From Ogataea parapolymorpha DL-1 (taxonomy: Eukaryota > Ascomycota > Pichiomycetes > Pichiales > Pichiaceae), in contig NC_027861.1 of NCBI RefSeq assembly GCF_000187245.1, positions 1,178,001-1,242,000 on the forward strand: a DNA stretch of 64,000 bases, in the 5' to 3' direction. Position 1 is the stretch's first letter; every line of letters begins with the position of its first letter. Positions 8,205 through 18,776 of the stretch are shown here, piece after piece. The notes below the pieces were generated by a model. It was not told the DNA's origin and did not search any database. It saw only the letters and a program-made list of their open reading frames with translations. A program made the position numbers and the translations under genes.

Positions 8205-9736
8205 CTACAAATGGAACAACTTGAGGAACCAGCTCTTGTGCAGCTCCTCATAAATATCAGTGTATTCCTGGAATCGGTCCCAGCAAGTGTGATGTTTTTC
8301 GCAGTTCATGTAGTTAACTAGGAAGTCCCGATCCTCAGGCCTGTAATGGAAATGCTGATTTCTTAAAAGTTGCGATCTGGCAGCTCCCGCCTTTGCTATC
8401 TCCTCAGGTTCTGAGGAAAGCAGGGCCTCGAGATCTTCATCAAGTTCGTCTGGATCAGCTATGCAAAAGTCGTCAGAAAGAGAGTTGAAAGCCTTTGTAG
8501 GCATGAATCCGATTTTAGATCTGATCCAAGATTGTGTATTGAAAAGATACTCCAGACAGTTTCTTTCCTCCACGTCGTTGTTGTACGAATTGGAGTCGTA
8601 CTCGTCTGTGCTCAGTCTAAATCCATACTTTTTCTCTGTGCCATGTTTCACCCACTTGACATGCATTTGTTTGTAGAATACAGGATCCCAAATAACGTCC
8701 AAAAGTAAGTTGGACCACTCACTTTTTTTGATAAGGAATGAATTCAAGTTGATGCCGTTGCAATCCTGCGTTAATATGAGGTCCACGCTGTTGATGTCGT
8801 TGGTCTCTTTCAATGAGGAGCCAATGGTGAATTGGTTCAAGTCCTCGTCAATGATCAAATTGTTTGGGTTGAAATATTTGAGGTCGCGGTATAAATAGTC
8901 CAAATTTTTGAATATCACGTCCTCAAGCGATAATTTTGGTTCCATAATGATGGTGTGGATATCCAGATACCAATACCATTGTTCGACAGGTGACGACTCA
9001 TCCTGTGGGGTCTGTTTCATTAGCTTCCGGAGCAGATCAAATTTTTCCCAACCTTCTCTGAATTCGTGTTGGTACCTTTTTTGATAAAGTCCTACGTCGT
9101 CGTCTAGGGCGTTGACAACTATTAGTTCATAACCGTGTTTTTCGCAATAATGTTTCTTGTTCAGCAAGGACAACTTTTCCATGAGCCAGTACTCTTTGGA
9201 TTTTTGATGCTTGATGCCAACTTCTGGAGAGTGTCCGAGAATAACGTATATTTTACGTTTTGGCTTTGACAACCCAAACTTCTGTAATAATGACTTCTTT
9301 GAACCATTTTGGGTCATCGTCTTACGTCTCGGAACCTGGTCCTCCTCCGTGGCAAATACTCCTGGAACCAAAGGGTTAGGCGGTACTCCTGGTTTCTTGT
9401 GAGTCTTCTTGTTGGTGGCCAGGCCAAATCCTATGTTTTCATGATTGTTCGCCAGCTTACTATTGAGGTAATCGTGGTAGCTTTTTTGGTAACGTCGAAA
9501 TAGTTGCGCTCTTTTCTGTGTGTTGATGTGTGCGACCCCTCGGTCCCTTCTCCAGCTGATGTCCAGTAGCAGAACAAGGTGACGACTACCAAAAGAACTG
9601 CGAGTCTAGTGATTGTCGAGCGATCCCGGCGGTATACACTCAGCCTAAAACGCTGCCACAGATTCACGACATACTCCTGCCAGTTGCGACTCCTATTTTT
9701 CTTCTTTTGGAACTTTTCGTCGTCAAAATCCTGCAT
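8205..9736 (-). CDS. MNN10: Mnn10-type alpha-1,6-mannosyltransferase, frame-shifted in this sequence
   Basis: This is a GT34 Golgi mannosyltransferase of the Mnn10 type, a subunit of M-Pol II that extends the alpha-1,6 mannan backbone. The N-terminal piece begins at the ATG at 9736 and holds a basic tail and membrane anchor (RLAVLLVVVTLFCYW). The catalytic piece (9479 down to 8205) holds ITQDCNGINLNSFLIKKSEW and WIRSKIGFMP, as in Saccharomyces Mnn10. The two lie in different frames. The break falls at the six-T run 9482-9487 (AAAAAA on the coding strand). Seven A's would give one open frame; as written, the upstream frame stops at 9431. A missing base in the read, a real null allele, or recoding are all possible. 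The DxD-like motif reads DIH (8955-8963) instead of DLD as in Saccharomyces Mnn10. Confidence 0.85.
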
Positions 9737-9974
9737 AACTGGGTGCAAATCCTAGCTTAATTTTTATAAAAGCCAGCTAATTATCTTGCATCCCTACACC
9801 GCTCCAGGCACTATCAGTTTTTCTTTTCGCTAACAGCCGTTTCAATTTGTCTAAATGATGTACAGGGCACTATTTGGTGTAGAGGTGGGACGGAGACTAA
9901 AAATGGTCTGAGCAAAGCATACGCTTCCTTTTCCTTACCGATTTCGATTCACCCGTTTTGTGGATAGTTTGCTG

Positions 9975-12368
9975 ATGATACAGACACAGGAAGCTCCGAC
10001 GTTGTACCCATCGGAGGAAGAGTTCTCCGATCCAATCAGATACCTAAATACCAAAGAAATTATCAGTATTGGTGAACAATATGGAATCCTCAAGATCAAA
10101 CCTCCCAGAGGTTGGCATCCTCCTTTTGCTCTGAATCCCGACACTTTCAAATTCCATACCCGGTTGCAGACTCTCAGCGAGCTGAGTCTGACGAATCGGT
10201 CGAGGCTCTTCTGGCTTAACGGATTTAACAATTATCTTAGGATGAAGGGGAAAGAACAGCTTGAAACCGGTTATGCTAGCCTGAAGAGGCCTATAGGAGA
10301 GCATCATGATTCTACAGTGACCAAAAAAGAAGTCCATTTATACGACTTGTACGTCGAAAACGAAGCTTCTTTTTATAAGGGGAAATTCGAGGATGAAACC
10401 CTGTACCAGGATTTTGTGGAGTATCTCCGTTTTCTGAAGAACAAGGGACAAGAGACACCTGCCAGAACAAGCGTCAGCTGTCAGATGAGGGATCTATTCA
10501 AGAAGAAGAAAAGCAACGCTTGCGAAAAGTGCGGCAAGCTGGATGAGCCGGATACGATTCTCATTTGCGATGACTGCAACAGGAATTTCCACATGAGATG
10601 TTTAAACCCAATTTTGAAAGAAGTCCCCGATACCGACTGGTTTTGTGACGACTGTTTGAAAGGCTCCTCTGCTGAATACGGATTTGAAGAGGATTTTGAG
10701 TCCATATACACCATTCGAGAGTTCGCCCGTGAATGCGACGACCTCAAGAGACGATATTGCAACGAAATGTTCGATGGAAATATGAATCCCTCAGTGGATG
10801 CGATTGAGAGTGTGTTTTGGAGACTTGTCGATACGCAAGATGAAGAGGAGGAAGATTTTGAGGTCCGATATGGCGCCGATATCCACAACGATGGGCCTGG
10901 TGAAATTTCTGCTTTTCCAACCAGATCGCATCCATTCAAAGAGGAATATAACAAGTATCTTGATCATCCATTCAATTTGACAAACCTGCCTTTCGCCAAG
11001 GGCTCGCTTCTCAGTTATATCAAAGAGAACCGCGATCAGATATCGGGAATGACTATTCCCTGGCTGTACATCGGCTCCATGTTTTCGACGTTCTGCTGGC
11101 ACAAAGAAGACCATTACACGCTGAGCGCCAACTACTGCCATATGGGTGCCACAAAGAAATGGTACGGTATTCCCGCTGCCGCTTGCGAGATGTTCGAGAG
11201 TGTGTTTCACGACCTTTGTCCGGACTATTTTTCGAAACAGCCAGACTTACTACACCAGTTGGTGACGCTGTTATCACCGGATCGCATTGCAGAATTGGTG
11301 AGACAGAAATTTGGCCGAAAGATCCGCATCTTTTCTGTCGACCAAAAGCCCAACGAGTTTGTGATCACTTTCCCGAAGGTTTACCACGCGGGCTTTAATT
11401 GTGGTTTCAATGTGAACGAGGCAGTCAACTTTACTATGCCGTACTGGTTACGCTACGGAAAGCAGGCCATCGATGAATACAAGCCAGTGAAAAAGGAAAA
11501 TGTGTTCAATCATTTCAAGTTATTGCGCAATATTTTGGATGATCTACGGGCTAAGCAAGGTGTGCAAGATGTTTGGTGGACGGACTTTGAGATTTCCAGT
11601 ATCTCCTCCATGATAAATACAGCTTTTGTCGATTATCTGACGGCGGTACGTAATTACAAAGCCAAGATCTCCAGCACAGATATTAAGTCTCTTCTCGATG
11701 GCTTGGAAGTTGTTGATTACCCAAAGTACCTAGAATCACATATGGAAGACCGTCTTTCTCGCCGAGCAGACAGAATGTTTGGCCGCAAGGGAACAATGAG
11801 CACCGAAGAGGAAGCCGATGAGATTATTTGCATGAACTGCAAGGCATACCCAAATTTCAAATGGCTTGAGTTGGACATGCTGAAGAAAGTACAGTTGGAT
11901 ATTGACAAGTACACCAAATCCCAGGAGTCGCTTTTGCCAACACCAAATCATACCCCTAAGCAGGATCAAGCGCCTAAATTTTTCAGAGAAGAAGATGGGG
12001 TGATCATCATCTTGGACGACGACGACGAGTCAGGGGCGAAACGGCGTTCAACTAAATCGGACGAAGAAGCTCCTGTGCGGAAATCGAGGAGATTAGCCAG
12101 AAAGAGTGAGTCGCCTGCTTCCCAGCCAATTGACGAAGCAAAGCTGGAGTACGAAGCCAATCTCAGTCTTTTGAGACGCATAAAGAGAAGAAGGAAGCAG
12201 TTTCCAAACTATGGCAAGGTCTACATGTGTCTGAATTGTCTCGAACAACGTCTAGACGACTTCGAGCGTGGGCAATTGAAGCATTGTGGAGCCGTGTTCC
12301 TTGAAAACGAGGTCGGGGAATTGGAAAACTACTTTACTGACCAATTGGGTGCTGAAGTTGAGATTTGA
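9975..12368 (+). CDS. JHD2: Histone H3K4 demethylase Jhd2 (KDM5 family)
   Basis: A 797-residue JmjC protein of the KDM5 family that removes methyl groups from histone H3 lysine 4, using Fe(II) and 2-oxoglutarate. Order of domains: JmjN (about residues 7-45, starting LYPSEEEFSDPIRYL), PHD finger (about 182-228, CX2C...CX2C with HMRC), JmjC (about 340-490), then a cysteine-containing C5HC2-like region and a charged C-terminus. The iron ligands are visible as His376 and Glu378 in WHKEDH, and His471 in YHAGFN. Saccharomyces Jhd2 is 728 residues. Translation is set at the ATG at 9975, since the five codons upstream start only with GTG. It is divergent from MNN10 over 238 bp. Confidence 0.93.
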   Translation: MIQTQEAPTLYPSEEEFSDPIRYLNTKEIISIGEQYGILKIKPPRGWHPPFALNPDTFKFHTRLQTLSELSLTNRSRLFWLNGFNNYLRMKGKEQLETGYASLKRPIGEHHDSTVTKKEVHLYDLYVENEASFYKGKFEDETLYQDFVEYLRFLKNKGQETPARTSVSCQMRDLFKKKKSNACEKCGKLDEPDTILICDDCNRNFHMRCLNPILKEVPDTDWFCDDCLKGSSAEYGFEEDFESIYTIREFARECDDLKRRYCNEMFDGNMNPSVDAIESVFWRLVDTQDEEEEDFEVRYGADIHNDGPGEISAFPTRSHPFKEEYNKYLDHPFNLTNLPFAKGSLLSYIKENRDQISGMTIPWLYIGSMFSTFCWHKEDHYTLSANYCHMGATKKWYGIPAAACEMFESVFHDLCPDYFSKQPDLLHQLVTLLSPDRIAELVRQKFGRKIRIFSVDQKPNEFVITFPKVYHAGFNCGFNVNEAVNFTMPYWLRYGKQAIDEYKPVKKENVFNHFKLLRNILDDLRAKQGVQDVWWTDFEISSISSMINTAFVDYLTAVRNYKAKISSTDIKSLLDGLEVVDYPKYLESHMEDRLSRRADRMFGRKGTMSTEEEADEIICMNCKAYPNFKWLELDMLKKVQLDIDKYTKSQESLLPTPNHTPKQDQAPKFFREEDGVIIILDDDDESGAKRRSTKSDEEAPVRKSRRLARKSESPASQPIDEAKLEYEANLSLLRRIKRRRKQFPNYGKVYMCLNCLEQRLDDFERGQLKHCGAVFLENEVGELENYFTDQLGAEVEI

Positions 12369-12736
12369 ATTTTTCAGTAGATCTGACCCCAAAAAATTAA
12401 TGCCGATAAAATAAGTCTATAAATTGTAGGTGGTCTGGCACAAAAGCTAGCATATAGAGTACAGTTGATTCCCTATAGAAAGGGGTTGCTTCTTTCAGCG
12501 CGGACTTAAAGCTGGAATTCGCTACTCAAGGTGCTTTTTCGGCTGCTACCAAATCCAACCAATAATATTTTGTGTTGCCAGACTCTTGATGACACGTTTT
12601 TTTTATGGCAGCTGCCGAGAAAATTGTACCAACGAAGCATCTGCTGTCGATTTTCCTTCTTCTTTTCTTTAGCTCTTGTTTATTCGAGATTATTTTCTGA
12701 CTTGTCGTTATCAAATCGATTCGATAATCAAGAAAC
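12369..12736. promoter_or_regulatory. ATP2 promoter region with a CCAAT box
   Basis: This 368-bp gap between JHD2 and ATP2 holds no gene. A perfect HAP-complex site, ACCAATAA, lies at 12558-12565, about 170 bp upstream of the ATP2 ATG. It matches the consensus bound by Hap2/3/4/5, activator of respiratory genes in yeasts. An eight-T tract follows at about 12599. The link to ATP2 control is inference from position and gene type. Confidence 0.55.
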
Positions 12737-14596
<1,860 letters not shown>

Positions 14597-14744
14597 ATCA
14601 ATTGACAAGTCATTGTATAGACAATTTCTGTTTTAGGCCTATGATCCACCTGAAAAGACATGATTCTGAAAATTTTAGACCGGTCAGTAGTATCCTCGCG
14701 AGGTTTTAAAACCGCGTTCGAAAAATAACTTGAATTTTTTTATT

Positions 14745-16091
14745 ATGAACTCTCTTATACAAAGTGCTAGCACCTTTTTTGATCGGCCTGGCTTCGACTG
14801 GAAAGCCGTCATTTTGGGCTTTTCTACCGCCAGTTTTGTCTTCGAGTCCTACCTGAAGTATAGACAAATTCAAAAAGTGGCAAATGCCAAGGAAGTTTCT
14901 CCACAAATCAAGGACAAAATTGACAGCGAGACACTTCTGAAATCTTCCAAGTATTCCCTGGCCAAACTCAAGTTTTCGCTTGTTGCTTCGTTCTACTCTC
15001 TTGTGCAAAACATTGCGTTCTATCAGTGTGACCTGCTGGCAAAATTGTGGTCGGGGGCCTCGTATCTGGCGTCTTCGTCTATTCTTCCGGCAGTCTTTGT
15101 CGGCTCGACAATTACAAAGTCCCTGTTCTTCATGGGTCAAATGTCTCTTATCAGTGTTGTTCTGAATTTGCCAATCGATTACTACTCCAATTTTGTCATA
15201 GAAGAAAAATACGGATTCAACAAACTGACTGTCAAGCTATGGCTCACCGACACAATCAAAGAAATTCTTGTTTTGTTTACCATCGGTGCTCCAGTTCTTG
15301 CTGGTTTCCTGAAAATTGTTGACTACTTTGGTGACCAGTTCATGTATTATCTCTCCGTCTTTCTCTTTGTCGTTCAGATCTTCCTCATCATTATCTATCC
15401 TAAATTCATCCAGCCACTGTTCAATAAGCTCGAGCCTCTGGCAGACGGTGAGCTGAAAACCAAGATTGAGCAATTGGCTGAAAGAAACAAATTCCCATTG
15501 GACAAGCTATACGTCATTGATGGCTCGAAGAGATCCTCACACTCCAATGCCTACTTCATGGGTCTTCCTTGGGGCTCCAAGCAAATTGTCATCTATGATA
15601 CTTTGATTGCCTCCTCCGAAGTGCAAGAGGTCGTCGCTGTGCTCGGTCATGAGATTGGCCACTGGTTCTTGTCTCATACTACCAAGCTGCTGCTCATCAA
15701 CCAGGCCCACATCTTTGGAATTTTCACTTTGTTTGCTGCATTCATCAACAACAAATCACTGTACCAGAGTTTTGGATTCTACAAAGAGCAACCGGTTATC
15801 GTTGGCTTTTTGTTGTTTGGCGACATTCTGAAGCCAGTGGACACCATTCTCGAGTTCGCCATGAACTTGCTTTCCAGAAAGTACGAGTACCAGGCTGATA
15901 GATACGCAGTGGAGCAAGGATATGCTGAGGAGCTCAAGGTGGCACTGATCACGCTCCACAAGGAAAACTTGAGCTCTTTGGATGTCGACTGGCTCTTTTC
16001 GGCTTACAACCACAGTCATCCTCACCTGCTTGAAAGATTGAACTACATTGACCTCGTCGAGAACGAGAAAAGTGAAAAGAAGCAGGATTGA
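14745..16091 (+). CDS. STE24: CAAX prenyl protease Ste24
   Basis: A 448-residue multi-span zinc metalloprotease of ER and inner nuclear membrane that clips the -AAX tripeptide from farnesylated proteins and makes a second cut in a-factor precursor. The zinc motif HEIGH lies at residues 302-306 and the third ligand is Glu381 in the conserved YEYQADRYAVEQG. Several hydrophobic spans (about 20-40, 80-140, 165-220, 315-365) match the barrel-like family fold. The C-terminus is charged (SEKKQD). Saccharomyces Ste24 is 453 residues. The start is the ATG at 14745; the five preceding codons begin with TTG. It converges with the GIY-YIG gene, 8 bp between stops. Confidence 0.95.
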   Translation: MNSLIQSASTFFDRPGFDWKAVILGFSTASFVFESYLKYRQIQKVANAKEVSPQIKDKIDSETLLKSSKYSLAKLKFSLVASFYSLVQNIAFYQCDLLAKLWSGASYLASSSILPAVFVGSTITKSLFFMGQMSLISVVLNLPIDYYSNFVIEEKYGFNKLTVKLWLTDTIKEILVLFTIGAPVLAGFLKIVDYFGDQFMYYLSVFLFVVQIFLIIIYPKFIQPLFNKLEPLADGELKTKIEQLAERNKFPLDKLYVIDGSKRSSHSNAYFMGLPWGSKQIVIYDTLIASSEVQEVVAVLGHEIGHWFLSHTTKLLLINQAHIFGIFTLFAAFINNKSLYQSFGFYKEQPVIVGFLLFGDILKPVDTILEFAMNLLSRKYEYQADRYAVEQGYAEELKVALITLHKENLSSLDVDWLFSAYNHSHPHLLERLNYIDLVENEKSEKKQD

Positions 16092-16099
16092 TTAAAAGT

Positions 16100-16750
16100 T
16101 CAGTCTACCAGTCGATCTATCATCCTCATGATATTTCGCACATCTTTTCGCGGAACAAGGAACCACTCTTTATGCACCCCAGAGTTGGCCGTTTTGCATC
16201 CATCACAATACAATCTCCCACTGCCAAATAAACTTCTTAGTTGCGCATGCACCTGCTGTTCAGATCTAAATGCATTTAACGCTTTGAATGCTTGTTCATT
16301 GAAGTCATATTTTTTGTAGCTGCGTAACGACAGACTCTTGAACCTCTCCATCAAATCTGCCAGTTTGTCTCTGTTCGACGATAACACTCTGTCAACAGTC
16401 TGCGGAGTCAAGAGCTCGAAATCTTGTTTGCACCGTTCTCTCCACTGACTAAGCCGTCGCCTGACCCGTTGCGTGGTGTAACCCACCTTAATCAGAATAT
16501 GTCGTTTCGGATCAAAGACTGACGTCTGTGCAAAATTGATCTGATTTTCAGGATTGGGACCTGCCTGACGTAGCCATGTCTGTTTTTTGGGTGAACCATC
16601 AATTAGATGCCTCAAGGTAAATATGTACACGTATCCAGCTTTGCCATTTAGATCAGCCTCTTGGTTTCTATGGTATTTGCAATATTCTTCTCGCTTCAGT
16701 ACTATTTTGCATCGCTCGCCCTTTGCCGTTGTACCCAAACAACGTTGCAT
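16100..16750 (-). CDS. GIY-YIG/T5orf172 (DUF1766) domain protein, Mug113-like
   Basis: This 216-residue protein is not one I can tie to a studied budding-yeast gene. The N-terminus has a possible zinc-binding set Cys4, Cys14, Cys24, His27 in RCLGTTAKGERC...YCKYH. The middle carries the DUF1766/T5orf172 signature: YVYIFTL, then IKVGYTTQRVRRRLSQW, which is the GIY-YIG-like core. The C-terminus has HKEWFLVPRKD. Relatives include fission yeast Mug113 and phage or bacterial T5orf172 proteins. A nuclease-like fold is expected from the family, but activity is unknown. The ATG start is followed at once by the conserved Cys motif. It lies 32 bp downstream of the MDJ2 stop on the same strand. Confidence 0.8.
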   Translation of the reverse strand: MQRCLGTTAKGERCKIVLKREEYCKYHRNQEADLNGKAGYVYIFTLRHLIDGSPKKQTWLRQAGPNPENQINFAQTSVFDPKRHILIKVGYTTQRVRRRLSQWRERCKQDFELLTPQTVDRVLSSNRDKLADLMERFKSLSLRSYKKYDFNEQAFKALNAFRSEQQVHAQLRSLFGSGRLYCDGCKTANSGVHKEWFLVPRKDVRNIMRMIDRLVD

Positions 16751-16782
16751 TCGAATAAATTTGAAAATAATATTATCTTTTT

Positions 16783-17212
16783 CTAGTCTTTGGAATTGGT
16801 AAACATGTAGCTTTGCTCCAGCACTTCCTTGGCGCGGTTGATTTTCAGTGCTAGATACTCCGAGCCGCCTTTATCGGGATGATTAAGAAGCATCATTTTC
16901 CGATGCCGTTTCTTGACAATATCATGGGTAAGATGAAGTATTTCATCGGGCTGAATTTCGAGGATCAGTAAGGCTTCCGTCTCATTCATCTTTTCGTAAA
17001 ACCCTCCTTTGTACATCCAAAATGGATCTTTCGAGTCGATGGGTTTGATCTTAATGTTGTTTAAGATAGCAATCTGCTGGGGTGTCAGACGGACCAGCTT
17101 TGAGTAAGCGGAAAGGGCCGACTTGGCCGTCAAGGCGGCAAGCGTGACTCCCACACCGATAATAAGAGGCAGCACCTAAACGTTAGAGTTATAATATATG
17201 GATACTTACCAT
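16783..17212 (-). CDS. MDJ2: Inner-membrane J-protein Mdj2/Pam18 type, two exons
   Basis: A 131-residue type III J-protein of the mitochondrial inner membrane import motor (Pam18/Mdj2 class), which stimulates mtHsp70. The N-terminal segment VLPLIIGVGVTLAALTAKSAL is the membrane anchor; the C-terminal J domain holds the HPD motif at residues 100-102 (NHPDKGGS). Saccharomyces Mdj2 begins MVLPIIIG. Here the uninterrupted frame begins at a GTG (Val2). Directly upstream lies TTTAG, and further up ATG|GTAAGT. Splicing a 34-nt intron (17176-17209) gives MVLPLIIG exactly. So exon 1 codes only for the initiator Met (17210-17212) and exon 2 is 16783-17175. Similarity favours Mdj2 over Pam18. Confidence 0.87.
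17176..17209 (-). other. MDJ2 intron, 34 nt, directly after the start codon
   Basis: On the coding strand it reads GTAAGTATCC at the donor, a branch-like CTCTAAC and a TTTAG acceptor. Length is 34 nt and the branch adenosine is about 8 nt from the AG. Phase 0, immediately after ATG. No other upstream ATG would give the conserved N-terminus. Confidence 0.75.
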
Positions 17213-17625
17213 TCCTTGCGACACAGACGCTTTTGGTCTTTTAAATGTGGACTTTTTTAATATACGGTATTTAAATATTTTGGATCGGACCGCAACATCA
17301 AATATGTCGTAGTAGTAAGGAGAGCATAAACGATTATCAAGCTTTCAATCCTGTAGTGGGTGGCATCAAGGCGCTAGAGGGCTAACACAAATGGTGTTAA
17401 GATTAGGCGACGTCGCCAACTCCGAGCGCGCCAACTTAGGGTGACTCTAGCATTGATCAAGTAAGCCAATGCTGGATTCTTTCGAGCACTGGTCCAAACT
17501 ATGTTCCCTAAGGCTATGATGTTTAGCCCAAGTGGTGGAATAGTCCGAGTACCACCTTTATCAACACCGAGATCTAAAATTTTCAGGCTGTGCTAAACTA
17601 TACTCTGTTAAATTTATGCTAGGTA
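17213..17625. other. Intergenic region, divergent promoters of MDJ2 and HUT1
   Basis: 413 bp without a recognised gene. It has AT-rich flanks and a more GC-rich centre with a perfect 12-bp palindrome GGCGACGTCGCC at 17406-17417 and a small inverted repeat just before it (AACAC...GTGTT). I saw no tRNA A and B boxes. A small structured RNA is possible but not supported. Confidence 0.4.
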
Positions 17626-18660
17626 ATGGTTAACAACAAACCCGCCCGAAATCAAACATCAGCATCCAAATCACCATCAGTGCTGATGCTGGTGGTATGT
17701 GTTGCGGGAATATATGGATCCTTTCTTTCCTGGTCATACTTGCAAGAAAAGATCTCTTCCAAGAACTACTCGTCAGAGGATGGTGAAGCCTATTTCAAAG
17801 CACCGCTGATTATCAACAGTGTGCAGGCATTTTTTGCAATGCTCGTGGGCACAGCTTATATGTCGGTTAAATCGCGGAGATTTGAAACACCAGCTCACTT
17901 TCTCTTCCAAGACAGAAAAATGTTACGGAATTTTGTGCTCATAGCATTGAGTCAAGCTGTTTCGTCACCAATTGCCTATCAATCGCTAAACCACCTGGAC
18001 TATCTGTTTTACTTGCTTGCAAAATCATGCAAATTAATACCTGTCATGTTGGTCCATCGACTTTTGTACGGTTCCAAATTCCCAACCTACAAGTATGTGG
18101 TGGCAGGTCTAGTGACTTTTGGCGTCGTGGTATTTTCTATCAGTAACAGAGCCAAAGCCACCAGCAATGACGGCCGCATACTTCTTGGGTTTGCGTATCT
18201 TTTTGTGTCTCTCCTATTGGACGGGCTAACGAACTCGACCCAGGATCAACTGTTCTCGAAATCCCAGTCCAAAAAAATCACTGGAGCTCATCTCATGGCC
18301 GGCCTGAATCTGCTCAACACGGTCTTCACATTCTCATATACAGCCTTATTTACGCGACAATTGGACTATTTCAGGCAGTTCGTGGCCAACAATGGGCGGG
18401 AAGTGGTGCAGGATATCTTAATGTTCGGATTGCTTGGATCTCTAGGCCAGATCTTCATTTTCTTGACCCTGGAAAACTTTGGCTCTCTGCTGCTAGTTAC
18501 AATCACAGTGACGCGCAAGATGTTTTCGATGTGTCTCAGCGTGTTTCTTTTTGGTCACCAATTGAACGCGAGCCAGTGGTTTGGCCTACTGACTGTCTTT
18601 GTGGGGATCTTTTTGGAATCTTTCTACAAAATGTTTGCGCATCAAAAGAAGATAGATTAG
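17626..18660 (+). CDS. HUT1: UDP-galactose transporter homologue Hut1
   Basis: A 344-residue nucleotide-sugar transporter of the drug/metabolite superfamily, with about nine to ten hydrophobic spans. The blocks SPIAYQSLNHLDYLFYLLAK, SCKLIPVMLVHRLLYG and LDGLTNSTQDQLFSK, and the C-terminal TVTRKMFSMCLSVFLFGH region are typical of Hut1/SLC35B1. In Saccharomyces it sits in the ER and transports UDP-galactose, and the mammalian relative exchanges ATP and ADP; both are family knowledge. The C-terminus ends in lysines (HQKKID), which may act as an ER retention signal. Saccharomyces Hut1 is 339 residues. It converges with the WHI5/NRM1-like gene over 116 bp. Confidence 0.93.
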   Translation: MVNNKPARNQTSASKSPSVLMLVVCVAGIYGSFLSWSYLQEKISSKNYSSEDGEAYFKAPLIINSVQAFFAMLVGTAYMSVKSRRFETPAHFLFQDRKMLRNFVLIALSQAVSSPIAYQSLNHLDYLFYLLAKSCKLIPVMLVHRLLYGSKFPTYKYVVAGLVTFGVVVFSISNRAKATSNDGRILLGFAYLFVSLLLDGLTNSTQDQLFSKSQSKKITGAHLMAGLNLLNTVFTFSYTALFTRQLDYFRQFVANNGREVVQDILMFGLLGSLGQIFIFLTLENFGSLLLVTITVTRKMFSMCLSVFLFGHQLNASQWFGLLTVFVGIFLESFYKMFAHQKKID

Positions 18661-18776
18661 AAGTATTATATTAAGTTGTATACTTTTTGCTAGTAATACA
18701 GTGATATGCTCATATACACAAAAATCTGGCTCTGTGGCCAGTAGGAGAACTGAATCATCACGATGCTAATGAAAAA

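Noticed and set aside
9482..9487. Programmed -1 frameshifting in the MNN10-type gene
   Set aside because: The A run in frame (ACC AAA AAA G) is not a canonical X XXY YYZ heptamer, no stimulatory structure was seen, and the family is not known for recoding. A base error or real indel is simpler.
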